Below, piece after piece: positions 26,682-35,117 of a DNA stretch of 64,000 bases. The notes under the pieces were generated by a model. That model saw nothing but the letters and a program-made list of their open reading frames with translations. It searched no databases and was not told the DNA's origin. Source of the DNA: Variovorax sp. PAMC28562 (GTDB lineage Bacteria; Pseudomonadota; Gammaproteobacteria; Burkholderiales; Burkholderiaceae_C). The stretch lies in NCBI RefSeq assembly GCF_014303735.1, contig NZ_CP060296.1, positions 1,127,501 to 1,191,500 of the forward strand. Reading direction: 5' to 3'. The translations under genes were made by a program, and so were the position numbers. Within the stretch, counting starts at the first letter, position 1; each line of letters opens with the position of its first letter.

Positions 26682-26708
26682 GAGCGCTCGGGAGGGCGCT
26701 CTTTTTTT
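26682..26708 (+). terminator. Intrinsic terminator after the YidB-like gene
   Basis: GAGCGC (26682-26687) pairs with GCGCTC (26696-26701) and is followed by seven Ts. It closes the plus-strand transcript before the convergent M20 peptidase gene. Confidence 0.85.
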
Positions 26709-26719
26709 GTCTATTGCGA

Positions 26720-28234
26720 TCAGGCGGTCGCAGCTGCACCTGCCGAATGCGCGGCATGCGCCACAGGCAATGCGGCGATGACTTCGGCCACGGCTGCCGT
26801 CAGCTTCTTCGCATACGGCACATGCAGGAACTCGTTGGGCCCGTGCGCGTTGCTCTTGGGGCCGAGCACGCCGCACACCATCATCTGCGCGGTCGGGAAG
26901 CCCGCACTCAGCATGTTCATGAGCGGGATGGTGCCGCCCTGCCCGATGTAGCCGCACGGCGCGCCGAAGTGCGCCTGGCTGGCCGCGTTGAGCGCCTGCT
27001 CGAACCACGGCGTGATGGCAGGTGCATTCCAACCAGTGGCACCGCCGCCGTGCTCGAAGGTCACCCTGGCCTTGTACGGCGCGTTGTCTTCGAGCAGCGC
27101 CTTCATTTCCGCCACCGCCGCACCCGCATCGACCAGTGGCGGCAGGCGCAGCGACAGCTTGAATGCGGTGTAGGGGCGCAGCACGTTGCCCGCATCTTTG
27201 AGGGCCGGAAAGCCTTCGGCCCCGGTCACGCTCAAGGTCGGCTTCCAGGTGCGATTGAGCAACGCCTCGAGCGGGTCGGTGGTGGTCGGCAGGGCGAAGG
27301 CGGTAGAGCCACCGCAGTCGTAATGCGCCCATGGAAAGCGCTTGTAGACCTCTTCGCCGAGGATCGCGGCTGTCGCCTTCGCCTGCGCCAGTCGGTCTGC
27401 AGGCACCTCGCAATGAAAGCTGGCCGGCAGCATGCGACCGGTGGCGCTGTCTTCGAGCCGGTCGAGTACCTGCCGCATGATCCGAAAGCTCGACGGCACC
27501 AGGCCCGACGCATCGCCGGAGTGGATGCCTTCGGTCAGCACTTCGACCTTGAGCGTGCCGCTCGCCATGCCGCGCAGCGACGTGGTCAGCCAAAGCTGGT
27601 CGTAGTTGCCGGCGCCGGAATCCAGGCAGATCACCAGCCCGACTTCACCGAGCCGATCTTTCAGCGCGGTGACGTAAGGCAGCAGGTCGTACGAGCCGCT
27701 CTCTTCGCAGGTTTCGATCAGGCCGACGATGCGTGGGTGCGCCGCGCCCTGCGCCTTCAGGGCCTGCAGCGCGGCGACGCTGGCATACACCGCGTAGCCA
27801 TCGTCCGCACCACCGCGGCCATACAACAGCCCGTCCAGATACTTGGGCGTCCAGGGGCCGAGGTCGTTGCGCCAGCCGGTGAACTCGGGTTGCTTGTCGA
27901 GGTGGCCGTACATGAGCACGGTGTCGGTCATCGTGGTGCCGGTTGCGGGTACCTCGAAGAACAGCACGGGCGTGCGGCCTTCGAGTCGGACGATCTCGAG
28001 CTTGAGGCCTTCGACCTTCTGCGCTTCGACCCAGTTCGCTGCGTTGCGCAGCACCGTGTCGAGATAGCCATGCGCTGACCAGTCTTCGTCGAAACCAGGT
28101 GACTTGGCCGGGATCTCGATGTAGTCGGTCAGTTGCTTGACGATGTCGGTGTCCCATTTGACAGTGACATCGGACAAGGCGCGGCCGGCGTCGAGCAGGC
28201 CGGTGGGAATTTCGCGGTGCAGGGGTGCATTCAT
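26720..28234 (-). CDS. Cytosolic M20 family dipeptidase
   Basis: A 504-residue metallopeptidase without a signal peptide, nearer to the carnosinase/CNDP group of M20 than its periplasmic neighbour. Metal and catalytic motifs are 'VLMYGHLDKQPE', 'LYGRGGADDGYAV', 'GLIETCEESGSYDL', 'VICLDSGAGNYDQ' and, near the end, 'GPNEFLHVPYAKKL', which carries the last His. The dimerisation lid includes 'TEGIHSGDASGLVPSSF'. It probably splits dipeptides in the cytoplasm. It is convergent with the YidB-like gene and divergent from the DUF72 gene. Confidence 0.87.
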   Translation of the reverse strand: MNAPLHREIPTGLLDAGRALSDVTVKWDTDIVKQLTDYIEIPAKSPGFDEDWSAHGYLDTVLRNAANWVEAQKVEGLKLEIVRLEGRTPVLFFEVPATGTTMTDTVLMYGHLDKQPEFTGWRNDLGPWTPKYLDGLLYGRGGADDGYAVYASVAALQALKAQGAAHPRIVGLIETCEESGSYDLLPYVTALKDRLGEVGLVICLDSGAGNYDQLWLTTSLRGMASGTLKVEVLTEGIHSGDASGLVPSSFRIMRQVLDRLEDSATGRMLPASFHCEVPADRLAQAKATAAILGEEVYKRFPWAHYDCGGSTAFALPTTTDPLEALLNRTWKPTLSVTGAEGFPALKDAGNVLRPYTAFKLSLRLPPLVDAGAAVAEMKALLEDNAPYKARVTFEHGGGATGWNAPAITPWFEQALNAASQAHFGAPCGYIGQGGTIPLMNMLSAGFPTAQMMVCGVLGPKSNAHGPNEFLHVPYAKKLTAAVAEVIAALPVAHAAHSAGAAATA

Positions 28235-28331
28235 GTGGGGTCTCCGCTGAAGGTGAGCAGGGGCAAAACATTATTCTGCGCCGCTTGGAGAGGTTGACGA
28301 AAGCGAAAGGCCGAACGCACCATGCAACCCC

Positions 28332-29120
28332 ATGGCAACTTCGAAACCAACCATCTCGAACATACGGGTCGGCATCGGCGGCTGGACCTTCGAACCCTGG
28401 CGCGACAACTTCTATCCCAAGGGCCTGTTGCATGCCAAAGAGCTCGGCTACGCCAGCCGGCACACGACCGCCATCGAGGTCAACGGCACCTACTACAGCA
28501 CCATGAAGCCCGAAAGCTTCAGGAAGTGGCACGACGAGGCGCCGGACGACTTCGTCTTTTCGCTCAAGGCCACGCGCTACGCAACCAACCGCAAACTGCT
28601 TTCGACCGCGGGCGAATCGATCGAGCGATTCATCGGCAGCGGCCTCACCGAATTGGGTGAGAAGCTTGGACCCATCGTCTGGCAGTTCATGCCAACCAAG
28701 CAATTCGATCCGGAAGACTTCGAAGCCTTTCTCGCCCTTCTGCCGAAGAAGGAAGGCAGCCATGCGTTGCGCCACGTGATGGACGTACGGCATCCGAGCT
28801 TCATCGTGCCCGAGTACCAAAAGCTCGCGAAAAGATACAAGGTGACGACGGTCTTCACCGACTCCGACAAGTTCCCTTCGTTCGAACAACCCGAGGGCGA
28901 GTTCACCTATGCACGGCTCATGATGAGCGATGCGAAACTGAAGACCGGCTACGCGCCAAAAGCACTCGATGCATGGGCCGAGCGTGCGCAGAAATGGGCA
29001 GCGCCGTCAGCCAGAAAGAGGAGCGACGTGTTCGTCTATTTCATCAACGGCGCCAAAGAAAAAGCACCTGCCGCAGCAGGTGCTTTGTTGAAACGTCTGG
29101 GATGGAAGCCCGCCGCCTGA
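28332..29120 (+). CDS. DUF72 TIM-barrel protein (YecE-like)
   Basis: A 262-residue protein of the DUF72 family, marked by 'RVGIGGWTFEPWRDNFYP' at the N-terminus, 'TTAIEVNGTYYSTMKPESF' and 'FVFSLKATRYATN', all placed as in YecE. The family adopts a TIM-barrel resembling sugar-phosphate isomerases and endonuclease IV, but no reaction is established. The last 20 codons contain a perfect hairpin that looks like the terminator of the convergent bactofilin gene, so the C-terminal 'EKAPAAAGALLKRLG' is partly dictated by that structure. Confidence 0.85.
   Translation: MATSKPTISNIRVGIGGWTFEPWRDNFYPKGLLHAKELGYASRHTTAIEVNGTYYSTMKPESFRKWHDEAPDDFVFSLKATRYATNRKLLSTAGESIERFIGSGLTELGEKLGPIVWQFMPTKQFDPEDFEAFLALLPKKEGSHALRHVMDVRHPSFIVPEYQKLAKRYKVTTVFTDSDKFPSFEQPEGEFTYARLMMSDAKLKTGYAPKALDAWAERAQKWAAPSARKRSDVFVYFINGAKEKAPAAAGALLKRLGWKPAA
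29056..29086 (-). terminator. Intrinsic terminator of the bactofilin gene, inside the DUF72 gene
   Basis: On the minus strand AAAGCACCTGC pairs with GCAGGTGCTTT (11 bp, 4-base loop) and is followed by TTTCTTT-type tail, about 60 bases after the bactofilin stop. The structure lies within codons of the convergent DUF72 gene. Confidence 0.7.
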
Positions 29121-29144
29121 GAACGCTCGTGAAAGCGTTCCGGA

Positions 29145-29684
29145 TCAGGCTGATTGCAGCGGCTTGTTGGTCTCGACGCTCTTGGCACCAGAGGCACCGA
29201 AGCTGATTTCGCCAGACAGCTGGCCGCCTTCTTCGATCACGATCTTGCTGTAGCGAACCTTGCCGGTGACCTTGCCAGTGGCGTGGATCACGAGCTTCTC
29301 ACGCACCGTGAGGTTGCCGTCGAACAGGCCATGGATCTCGGCAATGTCGATCTCGGCTGAGCCCTTGAAGGCGCCCTGCTCGGCGATCTGCATCACACGC
29401 GAGTCCATCGTGGCTTCGACCAGGCCTTCGACGATCAGCGTATCGCAATCGGTGATCTCGACGCCCTTGAGCTTGATGTTGGGGCCGACGGTGAGCTTGC
29501 TGCCGCCTTCCTTCATCGGCGAACCGCCGGCTGCGGCATTGGCGGCTTGCGCGTTGACGAGGGACGAAGGATGTACGGGGCTGCCCGACAGATTGGTCGG
29601 CGTGCCGACCAATGGAGCAGGACGGGAAGTGAGCGAATCGGTGTCGCCGGTGCGTTTGCCGAAGAAGGGGGACTGTGTGGCCAA
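29145..29684 (-). CDS. Bactofilin (polymer-forming cytoskeletal protein)
   Basis: A 179-residue bactofilin. Start is TTG 29682-29684, backed by AGAGGAG eight bases upstream; there is no ATG in a sensible place, and the open frame beyond is not family-like. The N-terminal 60 residues are a disordered Ser/Pro/Thr arm ('GDTDSLTSRPAPLVG'), then the right-handed beta-helix of DUF583: 'LIVEGLVEATMDSRVMQI', 'DIAEIHGLFDGNLTVREKLV', 'HATGKVTGKVRYSKIVIEEG'. Bactofilins form membrane-bound filaments that organise cell-wall enzymes or polarity. It stands alone in its transcription unit. Confidence 0.85.
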   Translation of the reverse strand: MATQSPFFGKRTGDTDSLTSRPAPLVGTPTNLSGSPVHPSSLVNAQAANAAAGGSPMKEGGSKLTVGPNIKLKGVEITDCDTLIVEGLVEATMDSRVMQIAEQGAFKGSAEIDIAEIHGLFDGNLTVREKLVIHATGKVTGKVRYSKIVIEEGGQLSGEISFGASGAKSVETNKPLQSA

Positions 29685-30052
29685 GGGTAGCTCCTCTAGA
29701 AAGATGCCTATCGTAAGAACGCAGTCGGGCGGTTCGGCGCTTCTTGGACAAATTTTGAGTAACTGAATAAAACGACTGGGCCTGCGTTGCATACTTTTGG
29801 CTGCGTGGGATTTCCATCGAATGCCTCGGCCGCCTGGCCCGCATGCTGCGGCCGGTGGGTAGTCCCCTGAACTCAATCCTCGACACGATCGATCCACCCG
29901 ATACGACCTTGCGATCCGGCACGGGCTGCACGCATCCCACGAAGCGGCTCTTCCTGACGAACAGCTCGCTGTGGACCGGCGCTGCGCGCGGTAACGCCGT
30001 CATCAGTTCGACGAGAGAGAGACCTTCATGCGTATGCCTTCATCGATGCGGT
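29685..30052. other. Gene-free stretch between bactofilin and hyi
   Basis: 368 bases with no supported gene. It should hold the bactofilin promoter on the minus strand (an AT-richer segment spans 29745-29775) and the 3' untranslated end of the metX-metW-hyi unit. No hairpin with a T-run, repeat or tRNA was seen. Confidence 0.4.
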
Positions 30053-30856
30053 TCACCGGACGACTTTCATCGCCGTCTTCCAGCCGAGCCCTTCGTGCGC
30101 CGTGGTGCGCGGCCGGTATTCGCAACCCAGCCAGCCGTCCCAGCCACCATTGGCCGACAACTCGTCGATGAGCGCGAACAGATAGGCGTAGTTGAGCTCG
30201 CCCTGATCAGGCTCGTTGCGCTCGGGCACGCTGGCGATCTGCAGATGCCCGACGCGCCCGGTCGGCAGGTACTTGCGCAACTTCATCGCGACGTCGCCCT
30301 CGACGATCTGGCAGTGGTACAGGTCCATCTGCACTTGCAGATTGAGCGCACCGACCGCATCGATGATCTCGTGCGCATGGTCTTGTCGGTTCAAGAAGAA
30401 ACGCGGTATGTCGCGCGTGTTGATGGGTTCGATCAACAACCCAGTGCCCTGTTTCGCCGCCTCGACCGCGGCCCAATGCAGGTTCGCGATGTAGGTCGGC
30501 TGCAAGGTATCGCGCTCGATGCCTTCGGGTACCAGGCCGGCCATCACGTGGATGCGTGGGCACGACAGCGCCTTCGCATAGCCCAAGGCCTTGTGGATGC
30601 CAGCGCGAAAATCAGCCTCGCGCCCGGGCAAGCAGGCGATGCCGCGTTCGCCGCCATCCCAGTCGCCCGGCGGCGCATTGAAGAGCACTTGCTGCAGGTC
30701 GTTGTCGCGCAATCGAGCTGCCAGATCGGCCTCCGGCCACTCGTACGGGAAGAGGTACTCGACCGCTTTGAAGCCATCTTTCGCCGCTGCTTCGAAGCGA
30801 TCGAGAAACGGAAGCTCGTTGTAGAGAAAACTCAGATTGGCCGCGAATTTCGGCAT
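30053..30856 (-). CDS. hyi: Hydroxypyruvate isomerase
   Basis: A 267-residue TIM-barrel isomerase. Start ATG 30856 ('[21 protein letters not shown]') has the AACTLSF-like opening of the Hyi family and a GGAG site upstream; the longer frame to 31057 overlaps metW. Catalytic glutamates sit in '[12 protein letters not shown]' and '[10 protein letters not shown]', and '[14 protein letters not shown]' is the conserved metal-site strand. It interconverts hydroxypyruvate and tartronate semialdehyde in glyoxylate use. The usual neighbours gcl and glxR are absent; it is 55 bases after metW in the same direction. A 2-oxo-tetronate isomerase (OtnI) role is an alternative. Confidence 0.82.
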   Translation of the reverse strand: MPKFAANLSFLYNELPFLDRFEAAAKDGFKAVEYLFPYEWPEADLAARLRDNDLQQVLFNAPPGDWDGGERGIACLPGREADFRAGIHKALGYAKALSCPRIHVMAGLVPEGIERDTLQPTYIANLHWAAVEAAKQGTGLLIEPINTRDIPRFFLNRQDHAHEIIDAVGALNLQVQMDLYHCQIVEGDVAMKLRKYLPTGRVGHLQIASVPERNEPDQGELNYAYLFALIDELSANGGWDGWLGCEYRPRTTAHEGLGWKTAMKVVR

Positions 30857-30911
30857 GGCAAAACTCCTGTCTCGTTGTTGTTTGGTGGCTGGTCTTCGCG
30901 CCGGCGTCGCC

Positions 30912-31496
30912 TCAGGCGCGCTCGAACTTGAACACCGCCGTGCTGGCGCGCGCATTGGGCATCCAGCGTACCTTACGGTCCTCCTGCACGCCAAAAGAGT
31001 CGAGCACGCGCAGCTGGTTCTTCCCGGCAAGCACCTCGAAATCCTTGAAGGTGCCAACGCGGATATTGGGCGTGTCGTACCACTGATACGGCAGGCGTCG
31101 CGTCACAGGCATGCGGCCACGCGCCACGCTCAAGCGATTCGGCCAATGCGCGAAATTTGGGAAGGCGACGATGCCGATACGCCCGACGCGCGCGGTCTCG
31201 CGCAGCATCACTTCGGCATTGCGCAGGTGTTGCAGCGTGTCGATCTGAAGCACCACATCGAAGGAGGCGTCGTCGAACATCGCCAGGCCTTCATCGAGGT
31301 TGAGCTGGATGACATCGACACCGCGGTGAATGCACTTGAGCACGTTGCCGTCGGCGATCTCGACGCCATAGCCGCTGCAACCGCGCTCGCGTTGCAACAG
31401 GTCGAGCAGGGCACCGTCGCCGCAGCCCAAGTCGAGCACGCGCGCGCCGTGAGGCACCAGACGGGCGATCAGTTGTTGGGTGTCGCTATCGCTCAT
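30912..31496 (-). CDS. metW: Methionine biosynthesis protein MetW
   Basis: A 194-residue SAM-dependent methyltransferase-fold protein. '[18 protein letters not shown]' is the SAM loop, '[18 protein letters not shown]' and '[14 protein letters not shown]' follow as in MetW. In proteobacteria MetW is always paired with MetX and is required for, or tunes, homoserine acylation. It overlaps the metX stop by 4 bases (ATGA at 31493-31496), so the two are translationally coupled. Confidence 0.93.
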   Translation of the reverse strand: MSDSDTQQLIARLVPHGARVLDLGCGDGALLDLLQRERGCSGYGVEIADGNVLKCIHRGVDVIQLNLDEGLAMFDDASFDVVLQIDTLQHLRNAEVMLRETARVGRIGIVAFPNFAHWPNRLSVARGRMPVTRRLPYQWYDTPNIRVGTFKDFEVLAGKNQLRVLDSFGVQEDRKVRWMPNARASTAVFKFERA

Positions 31497-32728
31497 GCCG
31501 GCAACCCCAGCTCGGTTGCGACGCGCTCGAAGTAGGAACGCACGACGCCGACGTAGCGCACATCGTCGAGCAAGAAGGCATCGTGGCCGTGCGGCGCATC
31601 GATCTCGGCGTAGCTTACGTTGCGACGGTTGTCGAGCAAGGCCTTCACCATTTCGCGGCTCCGGGCCGGGGAAAAGCGCCAGTCGGTCTTGAAGCTGACC
31701 AACAAGAACTTCGCCGTGGCCTGGGCGAAGGCAAGGCTCAAGTTGCCGCCGTGGTCACGTGCCGGATCGAAATAGTCCAGCGCGCGGGTGATGAGCAAAT
31801 AGGTATTGGCGTCGAAGTACTCGCTGAACTTGTCGCCCTGGTAGCGCAAGTAACTTTCGATCTGGAATTCGACCTCTTGCGTCGAATAGCGATAAGTCGT
31901 CGGGTCGGCCTCGCCTTTGACGGCGCCGAGCGCCGCTGGGCCGCCCGGAGGCGCGAGCGCCCCCTCGGGGGGCAGCGAACCACGCGCAGCGGGTAGCGTG
32001 GGGGCCCGCGGCTGCAGCATTCGCCCGAACTTCTCGTTCATCACGTCGTCGCTGAGGTAGGTGATATGGCCGATCATTCGCGCGATCCGCAAACCGCGCT
32101 TCGGGATGACGCCGTGCTCATAGAAGTGGCCGCCATTGAAGTCCGGGTCGGTCACGATGGCGCGGCGAGCGACCTCGTTGAAGGCGATGTTCTCGGCCGT
32201 GAGGTTGGGCGCGCTGGCGATGACGACGGCATGACCAACGCGCTCCGGATATTGCAAGGTCCACGACAAGGCCTGCATGCCGCCCAGGCTGCCTCCCATA
32301 ACGGCAGCGAGCCGCTGAATGCCAAGTCGGTCGAGCAACGCAGCTTGCGCATCGACCCAGTCTTCGACCGTCACCACCGGGAAGTCGGCGCCGTAGATGC
32401 GGCCGGTCGCCGGATCGGTGTGCATGGGACCGGTCGAGCCGAAGCACGAGCCCAGGTTGTTGACGCCGATGATGAAGAAGCGATCGGTGTCGAGCGGCTT
32501 GCCCGGGCCGATCATGTTGTCCCACCAGCCTTCCGACTTCTCCTGACCTTCGTACATGCCCGCGACGTGGTGCGAAGCATTGAGCGCATGGCACACGAGC
32601 ACCGCGTTGCTCTTGTCGGCATTGAGCTTGCCGTAGCTTTCCCAGGCGAGCGAGTAATCGCTGATCGACGCACCGCTTCGCAGAGCAAGCGGCCCCGTAA
32701 ACGACATCGACTGAGAAATAACGATCAT
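31493..32728 (-). CDS. metX: Homoserine O-acyltransferase MetX
   Basis: A 411-residue alpha/beta hydrolase that acylates homoserine in methionine synthesis. Start ATG 32728 is chosen, with GAGG upstream; TTG 32749 would add seven residues. '[14 protein letters not shown]' carries the nucleophilic Ser, '[11 protein letters not shown]' the oxyanion loop and '[13 protein letters not shown]' the catalytic Asp-His. The lid is interrupted near residue 240-275 by an extra segment ('[16 protein letters not shown]') that other MetX proteins lack and that is encoded by a palindromic GC-rich repeat. Whether acetyl- or succinyl-CoA is the donor cannot be settled by eye. Confidence 0.92.
   Translation of the reverse strand: MIVISQSMSFTGPLALRSGASISDYSLAWESYGKLNADKSNAVLVCHALNASHHVAGMYEGQEKSEGWWDNMIGPGKPLDTDRFFIIGVNNLGSCFGSTGPMHTDPATGRIYGADFPVVTVEDWVDAQAALLDRLGIQRLAAVMGGSLGGMQALSWTLQYPERVGHAVVIASAPNLTAENIAFNEVARRAIVTDPDFNGGHFYEHGVIPKRGLRIARMIGHITYLSDDVMNEKFGRMLQPRAPTLPAARGSLPPEGALAPPGGPAALGAVKGEADPTTYRYSTQEVEFQIESYLRYQGDKFSEYFDANTYLLITRALDYFDPARDHGGNLSLAFAQATAKFLLVSFKTDWRFSPARSREMVKALLDNRRNVSYAEIDAPHGHDAFLLDDVRYVGVVRSYFERVATELGLPA
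31930..32008. repeat. GC-rich palindromic repeat inserted in frame in metX
   Basis: About 80 bases that code for the family-foreign segment of MetX. It contains nested inverted repeats: GCCCCC-TC-GGGGGGC at 31959-31972, and a GGGCCGCCCGGAGGCGC block next to it. Its length is a multiple of three, so the reading frame of metX is kept. I recognise it as the type of dispersed palindromic element common in Comamonadaceae genomes, from memory. No second copy was found in this window. Confidence 0.55.
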
Positions 32729-33109
32729 GAAGGAACTCGGCCTCGCCAAAAACGAGCCGGGTCCGGCATCCGTCTTTAGCAGTATTTGTTAAGCGCCCGC
32801 AAGCTGGAAGCAAATCGGCGCGTCGGGAAAGTATAGCAACGCATTCGCTATCAGGGCGGCGGCACCATGCACCACGCCGAACGCCTATGTTGTAAGCGGG
32901 CGCTGACTTCACCAATCTTGCAGCGCAAGACACAAACACAAATTCCTCGTTGCATTTATAAGATTTCACTCATAATAAAAATGCTTCCCGCCAACTTCCG
33001 GGGCGGCGAATTCGGTGATCGGCCAGCTGCGCGCGACACAACGGTTCGTTGGGTCACGCCTTCAGGGCTCCATCGCTTTTGTGTTTGTGTTGATATCAGG
33101 AGTCCATCG
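32729..33109. other. Intergenic region between metX and the RRM protein gene
   Basis: 381 bases without a supported gene. It must hold both divergent promoters. The segment 32895-32985 is markedly AT-rich for this genome. No SAM-type riboswitch could be recognised upstream of metX by reading, although one cannot be excluded. Confidence 0.4.
32950..32978 (+). promoter_or_regulatory. Candidate promoter of the RRM protein gene
   Basis: TTGCAT (32950-32955) and TAATAA (32973-32978) are 17 bases apart within an AT-rich block; CATAAT at 32971-32976 is an alternative -10. This would give a leader of about 125 bases before ATG 33110, as in cold-inducible RNA-binding protein genes. Confidence 0.3.
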
Positions 33110-33610
33110 ATGGGCAACAAACTGTACGTCGGCAATCTGCCGTATTCGGTCCGCGACGGTGATCTGGAACAGGCGTTCGGTCAGTTCGGCGCGGTGACCA
33201 GCGCCAAGGTGATGATGGAACGGGATACCGGCCGTTCCAAGGGCTTCGGTTTTGTCGAAATGGGCAGTGACGCTGAAGCGCAAGCAGCCATCAACGGCAT
33301 GAACGGCCAACCGCTCGGTGGCCGCAGCGTCGTCGTCAATGAAGCCCGGCCGATGGAAGCCCGTCCTCCGCGCAGCGGTGGCGGCTACGCCGGTGGTGGT
33401 GGATATGGCGGCGGCGGTGGAAGTGGTGGCGGAGGAGGCTACGGCGGTGGTGGCGGTGGCCGAAGCGGCGGCGGTGGTGGCGATGGTGGTTTCCGCAGCC
33501 CTTACGGTGCCGGCCCGCGCGGTGGCGGTGGTGGCCGCAGCGGTGGCGGTGGTAGCAGCGGCGGTGGCAGTGGTGGCGGCTACGGAGGCGGTGGCAACAG
33601 CGGCTACTGA
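33110..33610 (+). CDS. Glycine-rich RNA-binding protein (RRM domain)
   Basis: A 166-residue protein. Start ATG 33110 has AGGAG 9 bases upstream. Residues 3-78 are a single RRM: RNP2 'KLYVGNLPY' and RNP1 'KGFGFVEM'. The rest is a Gly-rich arm with many GGGGY, GGGGGR and Ser repeats ('GGYAGGGGYGGGGGSGGGGG'). Such bacterial RRM proteins bind single-stranded RNA and are often cold- or stress-induced. The long leader and terminator suggest a monocistronic unit. The low-complexity tail may drive condensation, which is inference. Confidence 0.88.
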   Translation: MGNKLYVGNLPYSVRDGDLEQAFGQFGAVTSAKVMMERDTGRSKGFGFVEMGSDAEAQAAINGMNGQPLGGRSVVVNEARPMEARPPRSGGGYAGGGGYGGGGGSGGGGGYGGGGGGRSGGGGGDGGFRSPYGAGPRGGGGGRSGGGGSSGGGSGGGYGGGGNSGY

Positions 33611-33630
33611 GCAGCAGGTTGCTCAGAACG

Positions 33631-33655
33631 AAAAGGCTCCTCGGGAGCCTTTTTT
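33631..33655 (+). terminator. Intrinsic terminator of the RRM protein gene
   Basis: AAAAGGCTCC pairs with GGAGCCTTTT around TCG and continues into a T-run. The A-rich 5' arm lets it also act on the convergent SDR gene. Confidence 0.9.
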
Positions 33656-33661
33656 GAATGG

Positions 33662-34459
33662 TTAGTGCTCCGTCTGCCGCTTTTTCCGCCCACGTCCTTG
33701 CACGAGCCGGTCGTACAGCGCGTTGGGCACCAAGCGCATGAGCTTGGCGATCATGCCCATCTGCCAGGGAATGACCCGGTAGCTGGTACCGGACTCGATC
33801 GTCTTGAAGGCCGCGTCCGCGAACTCGCTGGCCTGCATCAAAAAGGGCATGCCGTAGCGGTTGCCTTGCGTCAGTGGCGTGTCGATATAGCCGGGGCACA
33901 GCGTGACGACCTTGACGCCGCTCGGTCGCAATTCACCGCGCAAACTTTCGCAATACGCCACGACGCCGGACTTGCTGGCGCAGTAGGCGCCATGCCCCGG
34001 CAACCCACGGATTGACGCGACGCTGCCGATGCCAACCAGGCGCCCGCTGCCGCGCTTCGCCATGGCGGCGACGAACGGATGAAAGGTCGCTGCCAGACCG
34101 ATGTTGTTCACTGCGAAAGTGCGGGCCAGCACGTCGATATCGCCCCGCTCCGCAGTGTCGATCCCGACACTGATGCCGGCATTGGCGATCACCACGTCGG
34201 GCAGGCCCTGGCAGGCGATGCAATCCGCGCCGGCCGCCACGATGCTGTCGATTTGCGCGACGTCCGCGCCATAGATCTGAAAGCGGTTGGCGGCCAGTTG
34301 CCGGGTTTGCGCCCACGATTCGATCTCCGAGGTGCGGCGGGCCACCAGCGCGAGGTCGTAGCCGGCGTCGTAGAAGCGCGCTGCCAGCGCCTGGCCGATG
34401 CCGCTCGATGCACCGGTGATGAAGACAAGGGGTGCCATGGCGGTTCCGGTGGTGGTCAA
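33662..34459 (-). CDS. Short-chain dehydrogenase/reductase
   Basis: A 265-residue classical SDR. 'FITGASSGIGQALAARF' is the Rossmann cofactor loop, 'VIANAGIS' the NAG motif, 'GIGSVASI' the catalytic Ser and 'YCASKSGVVAY' the YxxxK pair. ATG 34459 or the in-frame ATG 34438 could start it. The C-terminus has 'VPNALYDRLVQGRGRKKRQ', a basic tail seen in SDRs acting on lipids or acting near the membrane. It is 7 bases after lptC, where lptA would be expected, and could be co-transcribed with the LPS genes. Substrate unknown. Confidence 0.85.
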   Translation of the reverse strand: MTTTGTAMAPLVFITGASSGIGQALAARFYDAGYDLALVARRTSEIESWAQTRQLAANRFQIYGADVAQIDSIVAAGADCIACQGLPDVVIANAGISVGIDTAERGDIDVLARTFAVNNIGLAATFHPFVAAMAKRGSGRLVGIGSVASIRGLPGHGAYCASKSGVVAYCESLRGELRPSGVKVVTLCPGYIDTPLTQGNRYGMPFLMQASEFADAAFKTIESGTSYRVIPWQMGMIAKLMRLVPNALYDRLVQGRGRKKRQTEH

Positions 34460-34466
34460 GAGACGG

Positions 34467-35117
34467 TCAATGTTTTTTGGCGGCAGCCGGCGCGGGGTTC
34501 GCGCCTGGCATCAGCACACCGCGCACTCGGCCGCGCAGCACGGCAACGCCGGTCATGTTGTCGTAGTCGAGGTTGTCGGCAGTGAACTTGTCGGCGCCGC
34601 GCGTGAGGGTCACGGGCTGGTTCGACGTCACGCGTTCGGTGTCGAGAAACGCGTAAAGGAACTCGCCGCGAAACTGCATTTCGGGCACCGGCTGACCACC
34701 GGCTGCGGTGCCCGGTTCACGGGTGACGATCGCGTCGCCGAAGAGCTGGACTTCGCTGCCGTCGGCGTTCGAGAGCCCGCGATTGGCAGTGGCACGCGTG
34801 GTAAAGCCGGTCGGAGAAATCGAGCGCAAGCGGACCTTGTCGACCTCGAGCGTGTCGGTGTCGGGGAAGTGCCGGCCTTCGGTGCCGAACAACTCGCTTC
34901 GCAAATCGCCGTTGGCAAGGTAGTTCTTGATGACGAAGCCGCGCATGAAGTAGTCGGGTTCGTGCACCGGCGCCACCTTGGCTGTGGGGGCGATCAAGCG
35001 CGGCGCGTTGCGCACCAGCCAGTAGGTGCCGAGTGCCAGCACCGCAGTCAGGATGATCGGCAGGTAGATCGTGACGCGATCGAAACCATCGCGCAGCAGC
35101 GCCCAGGTCGACTTCAT
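34467..35117 (-). CDS. lptC: LPS export ABC transporter periplasmic protein LptC
   Basis: A 216-residue protein with one N-terminal membrane anchor (about residues 17-36, 'TIYLPIILTAVLALGTYWL') and a periplasmic LptC domain: 'HEPDYFMRGFVIKNYLANGD', 'TDTLEVDKVRL', 'VTRGADKFTADNLDYDNMTG'. It forms part of the bridge that takes lipopolysaccharide from LptB2FG to LptA. It overlaps kdsC by 4 bases. The C-terminal tail is Ala/Pro-rich. lptA and lptB do not follow, which is unusual. Confidence 0.9.
   Translation of the reverse strand: MKSTWALLRDGFDRVTIYLPIILTAVLALGTYWLVRNAPRLIAPTAKVAPVHEPDYFMRGFVIKNYLANGDLRSELFGTEGRHFPDTDTLEVDKVRLRSISPTGFTTRATANRGLSNADGSEVQLFGDAIVTREPGTAAGGQPVPEMQFRGEFLYAFLDTERVTSNQPVTLTRGADKFTADNLDYDNMTGVAVLRGRVRGVLMPGANPAPAAAKKH

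Noticed and set aside
30857..31057. N-terminal extension of hyi
   Set aside because: The added residues lie within the metW coding region and do not resemble hydroxypyruvate isomerase.
32729..33109. SAM-type riboswitch upstream of metX
   Set aside because: Looked for because of methionine regulation; no paired structure matching a known class could be read with confidence.
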